Shown in pieces: positions 23,516-32,372 of a DNA stretch of 38,522 nucleotides. A program made the translations under genes and the position numbers. Below the pieces are notes generated by a model, which was given only the letters and a program-made list of their open reading frames with translations, was not told where the DNA came from and made no database searches. Position 1 is the stretch's first letter. Each line of letters opens with the position of its first letter. This DNA is from JBAVEL01 sp049587715 (GTDB taxonomy: Bacteria; Bacteroidota; Ignavibacteria; UBA10030; UBA6906): positions 1 to 38,522 of the forward strand of contig JBAVEL010000151.1 in NCBI GenBank assembly GCA_049587715.1, in the 5' to 3' direction.

Positions 23516-25575
23516 CGTTCGCTCCTTTCGTCATCGCGGTGTCGCCTGCTTTCCTTCTCTCCGGGATGGGTCCGCGCCCCCGGTCCCGCCGGGAGCGCCT
23601 GAAGGAACACGCGTCCCGAACCTCCCGCCTTCACCCAGTACCCCGCGGCCGGACGGAGCGTATCCGCCGCCGCATACCCCGCTCCATCATACAGATAGAA
23701 GGGGGTGAGCAGAATTCCGGGAGGATCCTCCCCCACGGCAGAAACCGCCACGGGCTCCGAAATCCCCCCCACACAGTTCCAGTCGGAGGAGAGATCCACG
23801 GTATCCGCCCTCCGAACCCCGCCTGTGATGGAGACCTCCTGTGCCGACGGGAACTTGAGCCAGTACCCCCTCCCGCTCCGCAGGGTCTCCGCCTCCGCAT
23901 ACCCCCCCTGAGGGTCGAACAGGAAGGCTCCGCCTGCCGCCCCCGGGAAGACCGACCCGGGCCTGGGGTCCTCCACATCCAGCGGGAGGGAGAGGAGGTT
24001 CCAGAACTCCCGCACCCCGTAGAGGCCGGTCGTGACCCAGGGAAGTCCCGTCCCCGAAAGGGGCACCGTATCGGGCGATGTGTAGGCATTGCTGAAGAAG
24101 AGGGTGGTTCCCTGCCGGGCGCCCGTATCTGCGGGGGTGAAGGAGACGGCAAAGGCCTGCGACGATCCCGGCCCGATGGTGCATGGTCCCCCGGGGGTTA
24201 TGTGGAACTCCGCCCCCCGTACGAGCGCCGAGTCCAGCACCAGCAGTTCCGGACCCGTATTGGCAACCCGCACGGTGTCGGTTCTGGTGAGCCCCGTGTA
24301 GGTGGGGCCGAAGGAGAGGATGGAGGGGGTGAAGGAGGCGAGGGGCCCTTCGTATTCGAATGCCCCGAGATCCGGCGCCGCTCCGCTGTAGGGATATCCC
24401 AGGTCCGTCCCCCCGTCGATCAGGTCGCTTCCCCCCGCCAGCCGGAGGAAGGCCAGGACGGGCAGGCTTCCGTCGGGCCCCCGCGGGCCGCGGAGCCCCG
24501 CCGTGTCCAGACCCGAGAAATCATCCGGCGTCACCGCAAAAGGGGGCATCCAGGAGTTGGTCTGCTGCACGGCAAACGCCCCGATGGTGCCCGCAGCCCC
24601 CAGCACGGCGCAGTTCTTCAAGGTGAGCGTCTTCCCCGTGTTCAGGGCCTGCGGAAAGCTGTAGTTGGTGCCGTTCCGGTACCCCGTCGAGTGGTACAGC
24701 GTCATGGACCCCTTGTTGTTGTTCTGGTCGAAGCCCTTCACCCTGTTGTCGAAGGCCAGGCAGTTCCGGAGAACCACGTTGTGCATCAGGGTCCGGTCGT
24801 CGCTTCCCCCCAGCTTGAATCCGTTCCCGTTTCCCGTGCTGGGAGTCCCGTTCTTGAGGTATCCGTTCATGAACACCCAGCAGTTCTCCAGCACGGTGCT
24901 CACATCGTCCGCCCCCCGGAGATACCCGTCATAGCCGTCGTCCGAGTTCTGCCATGCCCGGCACCCCGAGAGCCGGTTCCCCGATCCCACCGTGAGCTTG
25001 GGTGCGAACCCGTCGGCGTTCCCCTGCCCGGGATCGGCGTTGTAGTACGAGTCGCAGTTGATCACCTGGTTGTTGGAGGCGCCGTTGTCAAGCTGGAGGC
25101 CCGAGTCGCTGTTCTCGATGAACGCACAGAACTCCACCACGTTGTGGGAGCCGGTGATCCGCATGCCGTTGTCTCCCGCCCTGCGGACATCCAGCCCCTT
25201 CAGGTGCCAGTAGCTCCCCCCTAAGTTGATCCCCCTGTTGCTGCTCCCCACGGGCATGGCGGAGAAATCCAGCACGGGTCGCTCTCCCGGGAATGCCAGC
25301 AGGAATCGCCGGAGAGAGGCCGTCCCGCTCACGGAGAGGCTGATGGTGGTGCTCAGGTTGTACACGCCCCCCCGCACGAGGATGGTATCCCCCGGGACGG
25401 ATGCGGACACCGCCCTCGGGATCGTGGCAAAGGGAAGCTCGAAGGAGCCGGGGTTGGCATCGCTCCCGTCCGTGGCCACATACCATGCCGCCTCCCCCGG
25501 AGAGAGACAGAGCGCGAGCAGCACCGCAGTCGAAAGGCCGCGGAGCGCGTGTGTGGTTCCCGTACGGATTGCCAT
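23512..25575 (-). CDS. PL9 pectate lyase with anchor-D-like and YWVK-type C-terminal modules, no sorting domain
   Basis: Seen: 687 residues from the ATG at 25575, 8 bp after the stop of the first PL9 gene. A signal peptide ends near GEAA. The PL9 beta-helix (about 31-430) has D188 in NADGFAPK, D212, D213 and D216 in NSDDGYD and K254 in GNGFKLGG, matching the calcium ligands and catalytic lysine known in Erwinia Pel9A. Then follow a choice-of-anchor-D-like domain (SFGPTYTGLTRTDTVRVANTG) and a two-part module with WNLLSLPL, GRGYWLKFP, WNCVGG and AGYWVKAGG. The chain then ends in a basic tail with no NYPNPFN domain. Those last codons also carry the next gene's ribosome site and ATGA overlap. It cleaves polygalacturonate by beta-elimination; how it leaves the cell is unclear. 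Confidence 0.9.
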   Translation of the reverse strand: MAIRTGTTHALRGLSTAVLLALCLSPGEAAWYVATDGSDANPGSFELPFATIPRAVSASVPGDTILVRGGVYNLSTTISLSVSGTASLRRFLLAFPGERPVLDFSAMPVGSSNRGINLGGSYWHLKGLDVRRAGDNGMRITGSHNVVEFCAFIENSDSGLQLDNGASNNQVINCDSYYNADPGQGNADGFAPKLTVGSGNRLSGCRAWQNSDDGYDGYLRGADDVSTVLENCWVFMNGYLKNGTPSTGNGNGFKLGGSDDRTLMHNVVLRNCLAFDNRVKGFDQNNNKGSMTLYHSTGYRNGTNYSFPQALNTGKTLTLKNCAVLGAAGTIGAFAVQQTNSWMPPFAVTPDDFSGLDTAGLRGPRGPDGSLPVLAFLRLAGGSDLIDGGTDLGYPYSGAAPDLGAFEYEGPLASFTPSILSFGPTYTGLTRTDTVRVANTGPELLVLDSALVRGAEFHITPGGPCTIGPGSSQAFAVSFTPADTGARQGTTLFFSNAYTSPDTVPLSGTGLPWVTTGLYGVREFWNLLSLPLDVEDPRPGSVFPGAAGGAFLFDPQGGYAEAETLRSGRGYWLKFPSAQEVSITGGVRRADTVDLSSDWNCVGGISEPVAVSAVGEDPPGILLTPFYLYDGAGYAAADTLRPAAGYWVKAGGSGRVFLQALPAGPGARTHPGEKESRRHRDDERSER

Positions 25576-25583
25576 CAGGCCGC

Positions 25584-27101
25584 CTACTTCACCAGGACCA
25601 TCCTGAGGACCTGCACGGCCGCCCGCCCGCCCTCCGGCGGGACGGCCGCAAGGCGAGCGGTGTAGACGCCCGCCGCCATCCCCGCGGCGCTCCACACCAC
25701 GCGGTGAACCCCCGAGGCCTGCTCGCCGGCTGAGATGACCGCCACCGTCCGGCCCAGGATGTCCACAACGGCCAGCTCCACGCGGCTCCGTCGGGAGAGC
25801 TCATAAACAATGGCGGTCGCGGGGTTGAAGGGATTGGGGTAGTTCCCGAGAAGTCCAAACCCTGCGGGCGCGTTCCCACGGCCCGCCACCCCGTCGGGCC
25901 CGTCATACTCGTACGCCCCGATGTCGGGCGCGGGGCCCCTGAACGGGAATCCCACCTCCACCCCCGCGTCGATGAGGGAGCTTCCGGGCGCCAGCCGGAG
26001 GAGCCCGATGCGGGGTATGCTCCCGTCGGGATCCCTCGGGATGCGCGCCGCGGATGTATCCAGGGCTTCGAAATCGGCCGCCGTCACGGTGAAACCCTGC
26101 CAGCTGTTGGTCTGCTGGAGGGAGCCCGCATGGATCTGCACCGCGGCCCCGTAGGAGAGGTTGTTCTTCAGGACGTGCTGCCCCGTGGCGGGGGCGGCGG
26201 CCAGCACGAAGTTCCTTCCGTTCCGCCAGCCGGTGCAGTTGTAGAGCGTCTGGCCTGCGGTGTTGTTGTTCTGGTCGAATCCCTTGTCCCGGTTGTCAAA
26301 GGCGAGGCAGTGCAGAACGAGGTGCGGTGCCGCAACGAAGTTCCCGCCCAGCTTGAATCCGTTCCCGTCTCCCTGAAACGAAGGGTCCCCCCAGATGTTG
26401 AACCCGTTCCGGAAGGCCCAGCAGCTGTCCATCACCACCTGCTGGTTGCTTTCGAACATGTCCCATCCGTCGTCCGCGTTGTCGTAGGCGCGGCACCCCC
26501 GGAACACGTTCCCGGGACCGATCTCCAGCTTCGGGGCGAACCCGTCTGCGTTTTCCCCGTGGGAGGCGGAATCGTAGTTCCCCCGGGAGTCGCAGTTCAG
26601 CACCAGGTTGTAGCTTCCCCCGCCGCTGATCTGAAGCCCCGTGTCCTCGTTCTCGAACAGCACGCACTGCTCCACCGTGTTGTAGCTGCCGCTGATGTAG
26701 ATGCCGTTGTCGCCGGCATGCCCCACGTGCAGTCCCTTCAGATGCCAGAAGTTCTTGCCGAGCGACACGCCCCGCATGCTGGACGAGGGGGGCTGCGGCG
26801 AGAAGTCCAGCACGGGGGTTTCCCCCGGATAGGCCCAGAGCCGGATGGGCTGATCCACCAGCCCGCTCCGGGGGAATGTGATGGTGAGGGAGTTGACGTA
26901 TGTCCCTCCCCGGAGGTACACCGTCATGCCCGGCTGCGCGGCGCTGAGCCCCTTCTGGATGGTCCGGTAGGGGCTTGTGATGCTTCCGTCACCCGAGTCG
27001 CTCCCCGCGGGGGAGACATGGATCTGCGCCCCCGCGGGCGCGCTCGGGACGGCACCGGTGAGGGTGCCGCCGATCAGCAGGGCGGTCAGGACGCCCTTCA
27101 T
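25584..27101 (-). CDS. PL9 pectate lyase with T9SS sorting domain
   Basis: Seen: 505 residues. The signal peptide ends near APAGAQ. The parallel beta-helix (about 27-410) has the PL9 active site D186, D210, D211 and D214 (calcium) and K250 (base); the spacings of 24 and 36 residues equal those of Erwinia Pel9A (209, 233, 234, 237, 273). The C-terminal sorting domain begins at GLLGNYPNPFNPATAIVYEL and ends in RMVLVK. The ATG at 27101 overlaps the PL1 gene's stop (ATGA) and has AAGGGGAGGGGGG upstream. The enzyme should be surface-bound or secreted by T9SS and give unsaturated galacturonides for KduI and KduD. It is closely related to the following PL9 protein, so the pair is a tandem duplication. 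Confidence 0.93.
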   Translation of the reverse strand: MKGVLTALLIGGTLTGAVPSAPAGAQIHVSPAGSDSGDGSITSPYRTIQKGLSAAQPGMTVYLRGGTYVNSLTITFPRSGLVDQPIRLWAYPGETPVLDFSPQPPSSSMRGVSLGKNFWHLKGLHVGHAGDNGIYISGSYNTVEQCVLFENEDTGLQISGGGSYNLVLNCDSRGNYDSASHGENADGFAPKLEIGPGNVFRGCRAYDNADDGWDMFESNQQVVMDSCWAFRNGFNIWGDPSFQGDGNGFKLGGNFVAAPHLVLHCLAFDNRDKGFDQNNNTAGQTLYNCTGWRNGRNFVLAAAPATGQHVLKNNLSYGAAVQIHAGSLQQTNSWQGFTVTAADFEALDTSAARIPRDPDGSIPRIGLLRLAPGSSLIDAGVEVGFPFRGPAPDIGAYEYDGPDGVAGRGNAPAGFGLLGNYPNPFNPATAIVYELSRRSRVELAVVDILGRTVAVISAGEQASGVHRVVWSAAGMAAGVYTARLAAVPPEGGRAAVQVLRMVLVK

Positions 27102-30100
27102 TCCCCCCTCCCCTTGGCCGGCATCCGGCCGTGCAGGGCCCGGCCCGCGCCCTCCTTCCGGGAGGGTGAGAGGATCAGGGTTCCGGGAGCCGATGTCTTC
27201 ACCCAGTACGCCCGGCCCGGCTCCAGAAGGGATACCGCCTGATAGGTGCCGTCGAATCCGTAGAAGGCCCCCGTCCGGATGCCGGGAGGAACCGACGCCA
27301 CATCCCCCGTATCCACCCCCGCCGAAACCGATCCGATGAGATTCCATCCCGCAGCCACCCCTGTGGAATCCATCCCGATGTACGTTCCGGTGAGACTTGC
27401 CGCGGTGTCCGAAGGGAACTTCCCCCAGTATCCCGTGCCGTTTTCCATCACGAACTCCCGCTCATACCCCGAGAGGGGATGGAACGAGAACGCGTATACG
27501 GGGTTCGCCATGGGGAAGAGCTGCGCCACGGAGTCGGACGCCGTCAGGACGGGATTCGAGATCATCTGCCAGCCCGCCTCCAGCGGGACGGGAAGCGTCA
27601 CGGTGGAGCTTCCCCCCGTGCCCGTCAGGATCACCGTATCGGGGCTTCCGGCGGCGTTCGTGAAGATGATCAAGGCGCCGCTGTATGCGCCGGTTCCCGG
27701 AGGGCTGAAGGTCACCCGCACCGACAGGGAATCCCCCGTGGGGAGGGAGTCGGGAACCGCGGCCTGGGCCGAGAACCCGGATCCCGCCGCCCGGATGGAG
27801 TCCACCTGCAGGGTCAGGAGCCCCACGCTCACAAGATGCACGGAGTCGGTGCGGGAGCCCCCCGCCCCCACCGCTCCGAAATCCAGCGCCGGCGGAGTCA
27901 CAAAGAGGACCGCCGCGGGCGGGCCCTCTCCTGCCGTCCACCGCGAGAGCTCGTCCACCCCCGTGAGCGTCAGGCGGTTGGCGCCCGGATCCGGACTTCC
28001 CCCTCTCTGCTCCCAGGAGCTCCCCCCGTCGGTGGAGCGGAAGAGAGCAAGGGCTCCTTCGGGAATGCCGTTCAGCTCCGACTCGTCATAGGAGAAGACG
28101 AGGGTTGCATCCAGACCGGTGTTGTTGGCGGGCGCCAGATCGAAGAACCTGCTCACGCTTCCCCCTCCGGCGCCGGGATGCACCGCGTGTCCCCGGCTGA
28201 TCACGGTGATGCCGGGGTTCCCCGCCGATCCGATCCGGATCCCAAGGCCGGCGATGTCGGTTCCCGCCGAAGGAGCCGTGAGGGTCCGCGTGGCGGTGAT
28301 GACCCCGCTCGAACCGGTGACGGTATTCCCGGCGGTCTCATTCAGAAGCCCCGCCGGGCCCAGGGTCACCGTGTTCCCGTTCAGGTCCAGGTCCCCCGTG
28401 AACAGGGTCAGGGTCCCGTTCACCGTCACGGGGGAGGTCAGCGTCACTCCCTGGGGGTTTGCCACCAGCATGTCCGCCGCCTCGGGCGGCAGACCGTCTC
28501 CGGTCGCCTGCGGCACGGAGCCGGTGTACCCGTAGCGGGCTTCCGTGCTGTACGACCGGGTTCCGCCCACCCGGATGTTCCCCGATGCGCCGGAGGCGGT
28601 GACCCCCGCGGGAGCGCCCACCTTCAGCATGGCACCCGGTGCCAGCAGGAAGGAGCCGGGCCCCGTGAGGGCGGAGGAGTCCTTCAGCTCTAAGGACCCT
28701 TCCACCACGAAGGCGCTCAGCGCGCCGCCCGTGGATCCCCAGGTGAAGGGGCCGTTCTCAAAGACCGCCGATGAGCCCGCGCGCACCGTATCGTACATGT
28801 TTGTGGCCATGGAGAAGTTCATTCCCAGAGCCACGGTCTGGAGCGTCGTCCCCGCAAAGTTGAAGGCGAAGGGTCCCGCGGATCCGTTGTCGGTGATGCT
28901 GCTTCCCGGTGCCACGGAGAGGTTCCCGCCCAGGTTCACGATCCCGGTTCCCGATGTGCTGTTGTTGGAGGCGTACGCAAGCCGGCCCCCCGCGATGGTG
29001 AGGCTTCCCCCGATGTTGAATACCCCGCTGGAGCCCGGCGCACCCCCGGTTGTGAAGCAGCTCAGCCGGGAGTTGGTGGTCCCCGTCACCAGCACGTCCC
29101 CCTCGATGTTCCACACCCCCGAGGCCCCTCCGCCCCCGTTGTCCATCGAGGAGAGGGTCCCTCCGTTGATCGTCACGTTCCCCCGCACGGTGTTGACCCG
29201 GCTGGTGGAGGAGGATGTCCCCCGGAAGACCTTGGTTCCCGAGCTGTTGTTGAGCGTGAGATTCCCTTCCACGGTGAGGGGCGCATCGGGCGTCAGGTTC
29301 CCGTCCCGCGCAATGATCAGGTTCCCGTAGCTCCCCCCCGTGATGGTGCCCGAGCTGGTGCTGGCGGTGTTGAACACCACCGTGCTGGCCGGGTGCAGGG
29401 TTGCGGTGCCGCCGGGCAGGGTCAGCGAGGGCGAGGAGCTGTAATAGAAGAAGGCCCCGGCATCCAGGTCAAAAGCCCCCGCCACGCTCAGGGCCGCGGC
29501 GGCGGCAAGCCGTCCCCCGGGGGTGACGTTCAGGGTGCTGCATGATGCGGCGGATGAAACGTACACCGAATCGCTCCCCTGAATCACGGCGCTGTGGCCC
29601 GGCCCCGGCACCACACCCCCCAGCCAGGTGGAGGAACTGTTCCAGAGACCGCCTCCCGTCCCGTTGCTCTGCACGATGGAGCCGACGCTTGTGAAGGCGG
29701 CTGTGACCGACTTGTTCCCGTTCATGAGCAGCGCGAGGGGATTGGCGTTCCCCGAGGCGTCCCCGCTCCAGCCCGTGAAGAGATACCCCCCGTCCGGCAC
29801 CGCCGTGAGCTGGACGCTGGTGCCGTGGTCGTACAGGGGCTGATCCGGATCCCGCGTGACGGTCCCGTGGAGGGCCTGGACCGTGAGCGTGTACTGGTTC
29901 ACGGCGAAGGTGGCCGTGACGGTCTTGTGGGAGTTCATGATGAGCGTCACCGGGTTGGCTGTTCCGCTCGTATCCCCGCTCCAGCCGGTGAAGTGGTACC
30001 CCGTGTCGGGCACGGCCGTGAGCTGCACCACGGCCCCGCTGTCGAAGAGGGCCTGGTTCGGACTCCGCACGACGGAGCCGTGCACCGCGTTCGTCGTCAG

Positions 30101-32251
30101 GGTGAACACGGCGTTGGAGAAGTGCGCCGTCAGGGACTTGTCGGTGTCCATGAGGAGCGTGAGGGGGTTGTCCGCCTCGTGGCCCGCGCCCACATCCCCC
30201 GTCCAGCGGACGAAGAAGTACCCCGGCGAGGGGTTCGGGGTGAGCAGAACCTGCGTCCCCTCGGGATACGAGGAGAGGTCCGGATTCTTCGTCACGGTCC
30301 CGTTGGAGGCGGTCACCGAGAGGGTGTGGAGCACGTTCGTGAAGAGGGCGGTCACCGTCTTGTGCCCGTCCATGGTGATGGTGACGGGGTTCGTGAAGGC
30401 CTGGCTCGGCGGAACGTCCCCCGTCCAGCGCACGAAATGGTATCCCGGGGATGGATGGGCCGTGAGCTGCACGGCGGTGCCGAACGGATAGGAGGGCTCA
30501 TCGGGGATTCTGGTCACGGTGCCGTTCACCGCGTTCACCGTCAGGGTGTAGGTCGCGGCGCTCCCCCCATGGGAGAAGTCATGCCGGCCGCTCCCGCTGT
30601 AGGCCGTCACCTTCGCGGGGATCGTTCCGGCGGAATCCAGGGTATAGGAATAATAGGCGGAGGGGTCGAAGGCCGTCCCCCGGGTTCCCGGAGTCCCGCA
30701 GTTGACGAAGATGTTATTCCGCTCCACCAGGTCTCCGGGAGGACTCCCGTCCCGGGAGGTCTCCGTGGGAATCGCCACGTCCGTGAAATAGCACCCCTCC
30801 ACCAGCACATCCGCCTCTAAGTTGGAGGACACCCCGTAGAGGGCGTTCCGGCGGTAGTAGTTGTTGTAGACATGGGTCTTGGCGAAGCGGACCCGGGGGT
30901 TCCGCTGGGCCGTGCTGTCGTAGTAATTGTGGTGGTAGCTGATCTTCATGGCCGCATCCGAGGTCTGGGAGTCGGAGTGGCCCAGGAGACAGGTCTTGTC
31001 GTGCTTCGTGAAGAGACACCAGGAGACGGTCACATAGGAGGCCGTGTGGGTGATGTCCAGCGCCCCGTCGGGGGTGGAGCCCGCGGGATATCCCGGGGGG
31101 GGCGTGTCGGTGAACGTGCAGTGGTCGATCCAGATGTGGTGGCCCGTGGCCTCCGTGTCGTCCGCCTGCACCGCAATCCCGTCGTCCGGACAGCTCGCAA
31201 AGCGGATGTTCCGGACGATGATGTTGCTGCTCCGCACGATGTTCACCCCGAAACCGGTGATGGTGGCGTCGCTGCCCACCCCCACCAGAGAGATGTCGGA
31301 GGCGTCCTTCAGGTCCAGCATCTCGTCTCCCCCGATGACCGGACCCGGCGACAGGATGCCGGGGATGAAGATGGTGAGGGGGCAAAGACCCAGGGTCCCG
31401 TCGGGATCCCTCCGGAGGAGGAGGGTGTTCCAGAGCTCGTCTCCCGTGTACACGGTGAGCGTGTCTCCGCCCGCACCCCCGGTTGTGCCGTTGGTGCCGA
31501 GGGCGTTCACGGATGCAAATGCCGCGGGGGAGGGTTCAACCACGAATCCCCCCGTTCCCGTCGTGTCCAGGAACACCCCCACCACGTTTGCGTGCGCGTT
31601 CATGGTGAGGACGAAGGGGCTGGCCGGGCTGTCTCCCGCCCCCATCCACCTCTTGAAGAAGCTGCTTCCCGACGGGACGGCGGAGAGCTCCACCGTGGCT
31701 CCCGCGTCGTGGTACGTGGCGGAGGGGGAAGCCGCCACGGATCCGTTTCCGCTCTTTCCTAAGATCAGCCGGAACATGGGGGTCGCCGTCTGGCCTCCGA
31801 TCACGATCCTGTCCACGTTCGGATACACGGCCTTCGTGGTGGTGGTGAACCGGAGCCGGTTCGTGCCGGCCTGGAGTCCCAGAACCGCCTTCTGGGAGGA
31901 CCAGGTGCTCCAGCCGCCCGTGGAAGGGAGGGATATGGTCCCCGCGGAGACGTCGTTCAGCTTCAGGGCGAAGCTCCGCGTGGAGGCCCCGTTGGCGTAA
32001 TACACCGTGACCGTGTCCGTGGCCGCCGACGCCCGGCGGAAGACGAACTCCATGAAGCCGCCCGTGCTCTCCACGTATGTGTCCACCACGTCCGCATACC
32101 CGGTGCCGGTGTATCCCGCATGGTCCGAACGGGCATAGGCCCCGAACAGAATGGCGTCTTCCGCCTGCAGCTCCGTCTGAGCCGCGGCCCCGGCGGCAAG
32201 TGCGGCGATCGCCGCCAGAAGAATGTAGCCTCTCACGGGTTTTCCCTTCAT
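27098..32251 (-). CDS. Giant secreted PL1 pectate lyase with CBM35-like, InlB-type repeat and beta-repeat modules
   Basis: Seen: 1717 residues from the ATG at 32251 (AAAGGA upstream; signal peptide ends near AAGAAAQ). Order: a CBM35/CBM6-like domain (about 26-155, ELQAEDAILFGA, NRLRF, VDRIVIGG); one InlB-type repeat (160-230); a PL1 beta-helix (240-560) with DGIAVQADD, HHIWIDHCTF, DGALDITHTASYVTVSW, KHDK and R450-N-P-R-V-R-F; four more repeats (568-855); a long glycine/serine-rich beta-repeat region; a choice-of-anchor-D-like domain; and a two-part WQMISNP/WNLIGS module ending in AYWVKTS. No NYPNPFN domain follows. Known: PL1 enzymes are calcium-dependent pectate lyases. The last ~700 residues resemble the upstream gene product. 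Residues before the chosen start lack a signal peptide. Confidence 0.9.
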   Translation of the reverse strand: MKGKPVRGYILLAAIAALAAGAAAQTELQAEDAILFGAYARSDHAGYTGTGYADVVDTYVESTGGFMEFVFRRASAATDTVTVYYANGASTRSFALKLNDVSAGTISLPSTGGWSTWSSQKAVLGLQAGTNRLRFTTTTKAVYPNVDRIVIGGQTATPMFRLILGKSGNGSVAASPSATYHDAGATVELSAVPSGSSFFKRWMGAGDSPASPFVLTMNAHANVVGVFLDTTGTGGFVVEPSPAAFASVNALGTNGTTGGAGGDTLTVYTGDELWNTLLLRRDPDGTLGLCPLTIFIPGILSPGPVIGGDEMLDLKDASDISLVGVGSDATITGFGVNIVRSSNIIVRNIRFASCPDDGIAVQADDTEATGHHIWIDHCTFTDTPPPGYPAGSTPDGALDITHTASYVTVSWCLFTKHDKTCLLGHSDSQTSDAAMKISYHHNYYDSTAQRNPRVRFAKTHVYNNYYRRNALYGVSSNLEADVLVEGCYFTDVAIPTETSRDGSPPGDLVERNNIFVNCGTPGTRGTAFDPSAYYSYTLDSAGTIPAKVTAYSGSGRHDFSHGGSAATYTLTVNAVNGTVTRIPDEPSYPFGTAVQLTAHPSPGYHFVRWTGDVPPSQAFTNPVTITMDGHKTVTALFTNVLHTLSVTASNGTVTKNPDLSSYPEGTQVLLTPNPSPGYFFVRWTGDVGAGHEADNPLTLLMDTDKSLTAHFSNAVFTLTTNAVHGSVVRSPNQALFDSGAVVQLTAVPDTGYHFTGWSGDTSGTANPVTLIMNSHKTVTATFAVNQYTLTVQALHGTVTRDPDQPLYDHGTSVQLTAVPDGGYLFTGWSGDASGNANPLALLMNGNKSVTAAFTSVGSIVQSNGTGGGLWNSSSTWLGGVVPGPGHSAVIQGSDSVYVSSAASCSTLNVTPGGRLAAAAALSVAGAFDLDAGAFFYYSSSPSLTLPGGTATLHPASTVVFNTASTSSGTITGGSYGNLIIARDGNLTPDAPLTVEGNLTLNNSSGTKVFRGTSSSTSRVNTVRGNVTINGGTLSSMDNGGGGASGVWNIEGDVLVTGTTNSRLSCFTTGGAPGSSGVFNIGGSLTIAGGRLAYASNNSTSGTGIVNLGGNLSVAPGSSITDNGSAGPFAFNFAGTTLQTVALGMNFSMATNMYDTVRAGSSAVFENGPFTWGSTGGALSAFVVEGSLELKDSSALTGPGSFLLAPGAMLKVGAPAGVTASGASGNIRVGGTRSYSTEARYGYTGSVPQATGDGLPPEAADMLVANPQGVTLTSPVTVNGTLTLFTGDLDLNGNTVTLGPAGLLNETAGNTVTGSSGVITATRTLTAPSAGTDIAGLGIRIGSAGNPGITVISRGHAVHPGAGGGSVSRFFDLAPANNTGLDATLVFSYDESELNGIPEGALALFRSTDGGSSWEQRGGSPDPGANRLTLTGVDELSRWTAGEGPPAAVLFVTPPALDFGAVGAGGSRTDSVHLVSVGLLTLQVDSIRAAGSGFSAQAAVPDSLPTGDSLSVRVTFSPPGTGAYSGALIIFTNAAGSPDTVILTGTGGSSTVTLPVPLEAGWQMISNPVLTASDSVAQLFPMANPVYAFSFHPLSGYEREFVMENGTGYWGKFPSDTAASLTGTYIGMDSTGVAAGWNLIGSVSAGVDTGDVASVPPGIRTGAFYGFDGTYQAVSLLEPGRAYWVKTSAPGTLILSPSRKEGAGRALHGRMPAKGRGE
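29687..30550 (-). repeat. Four tandem InlB-type bacterial repeats in the PL1 lyase
   Basis: Residues 568-639, 640-713, 714-783 and 784-855 repeat a 70-74-residue unit with the pattern TLTV-A-NGTVT--PD---Y--GT-VQLTA-P--GY-F--W-GD, then NP-TL-M---K-VTA-F. A fifth, more diverged copy lies before the lyase domain (residues 160-230). These are Flg_new_2/InlB-like cell-surface spacer repeats. Confidence 0.88.
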
Positions 32252-32309
32252 GTGTGGTTCGTCCTTTCGCTTCGTGCCGGTCCGCTCCCGCATCCCGGCG
32301 GGTGCGGAA

Positions 32310-32361
32310 CTCCCGCGGTTGTCCCCGGACCCTGCTCCCCGGGCCGGGGACACCGCGGGAG
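32310..32361 (-). terminator. Long intergenic hairpin between the surface protein and PL1 genes
   Basis: Arms 32310-32328 and 32344-32361 pair over 18 bp with a single bulged base and enclose a 15-nt loop. It begins 11 nt after the stop of the upstream gene. No T run follows, and I see no clear promoter in the 58 bp before the PL1 start, so partial termination, transcript processing or mRNA end protection are all possible. A small second hairpin (CCCGC/GCGGG) lies just downstream. Confidence 0.5.
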
Positions 32362-32372
32362 CATCGCGCTGA

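Noticed and set aside
17142..23602. Very long open frames on the plus strand (for example 17142-20177 and 19883-23602)
   Set aside because: They lie wholly antisense to the CE8, CE12-GH28 and GH28 genes, which have intact active sites and ribosome sites. Their translations are Pro/Gly/Arg/His-rich with no recognisable domain, as expected for the reverse frames of GC-rich genes.
27098..27170. Frameshift that cut off a sorting domain from the PL1 protein
   Set aside because: The next gene starts immediately with its own signal peptide, leaving no room for a lost NYPNPFN domain in another frame.
29687..30550. Tandem repeats as a CRISPR-like or DNA-level satellite array
   Set aside because: The repeat is at protein level, with 70-74-residue units of varied DNA sequence inside an open gene.
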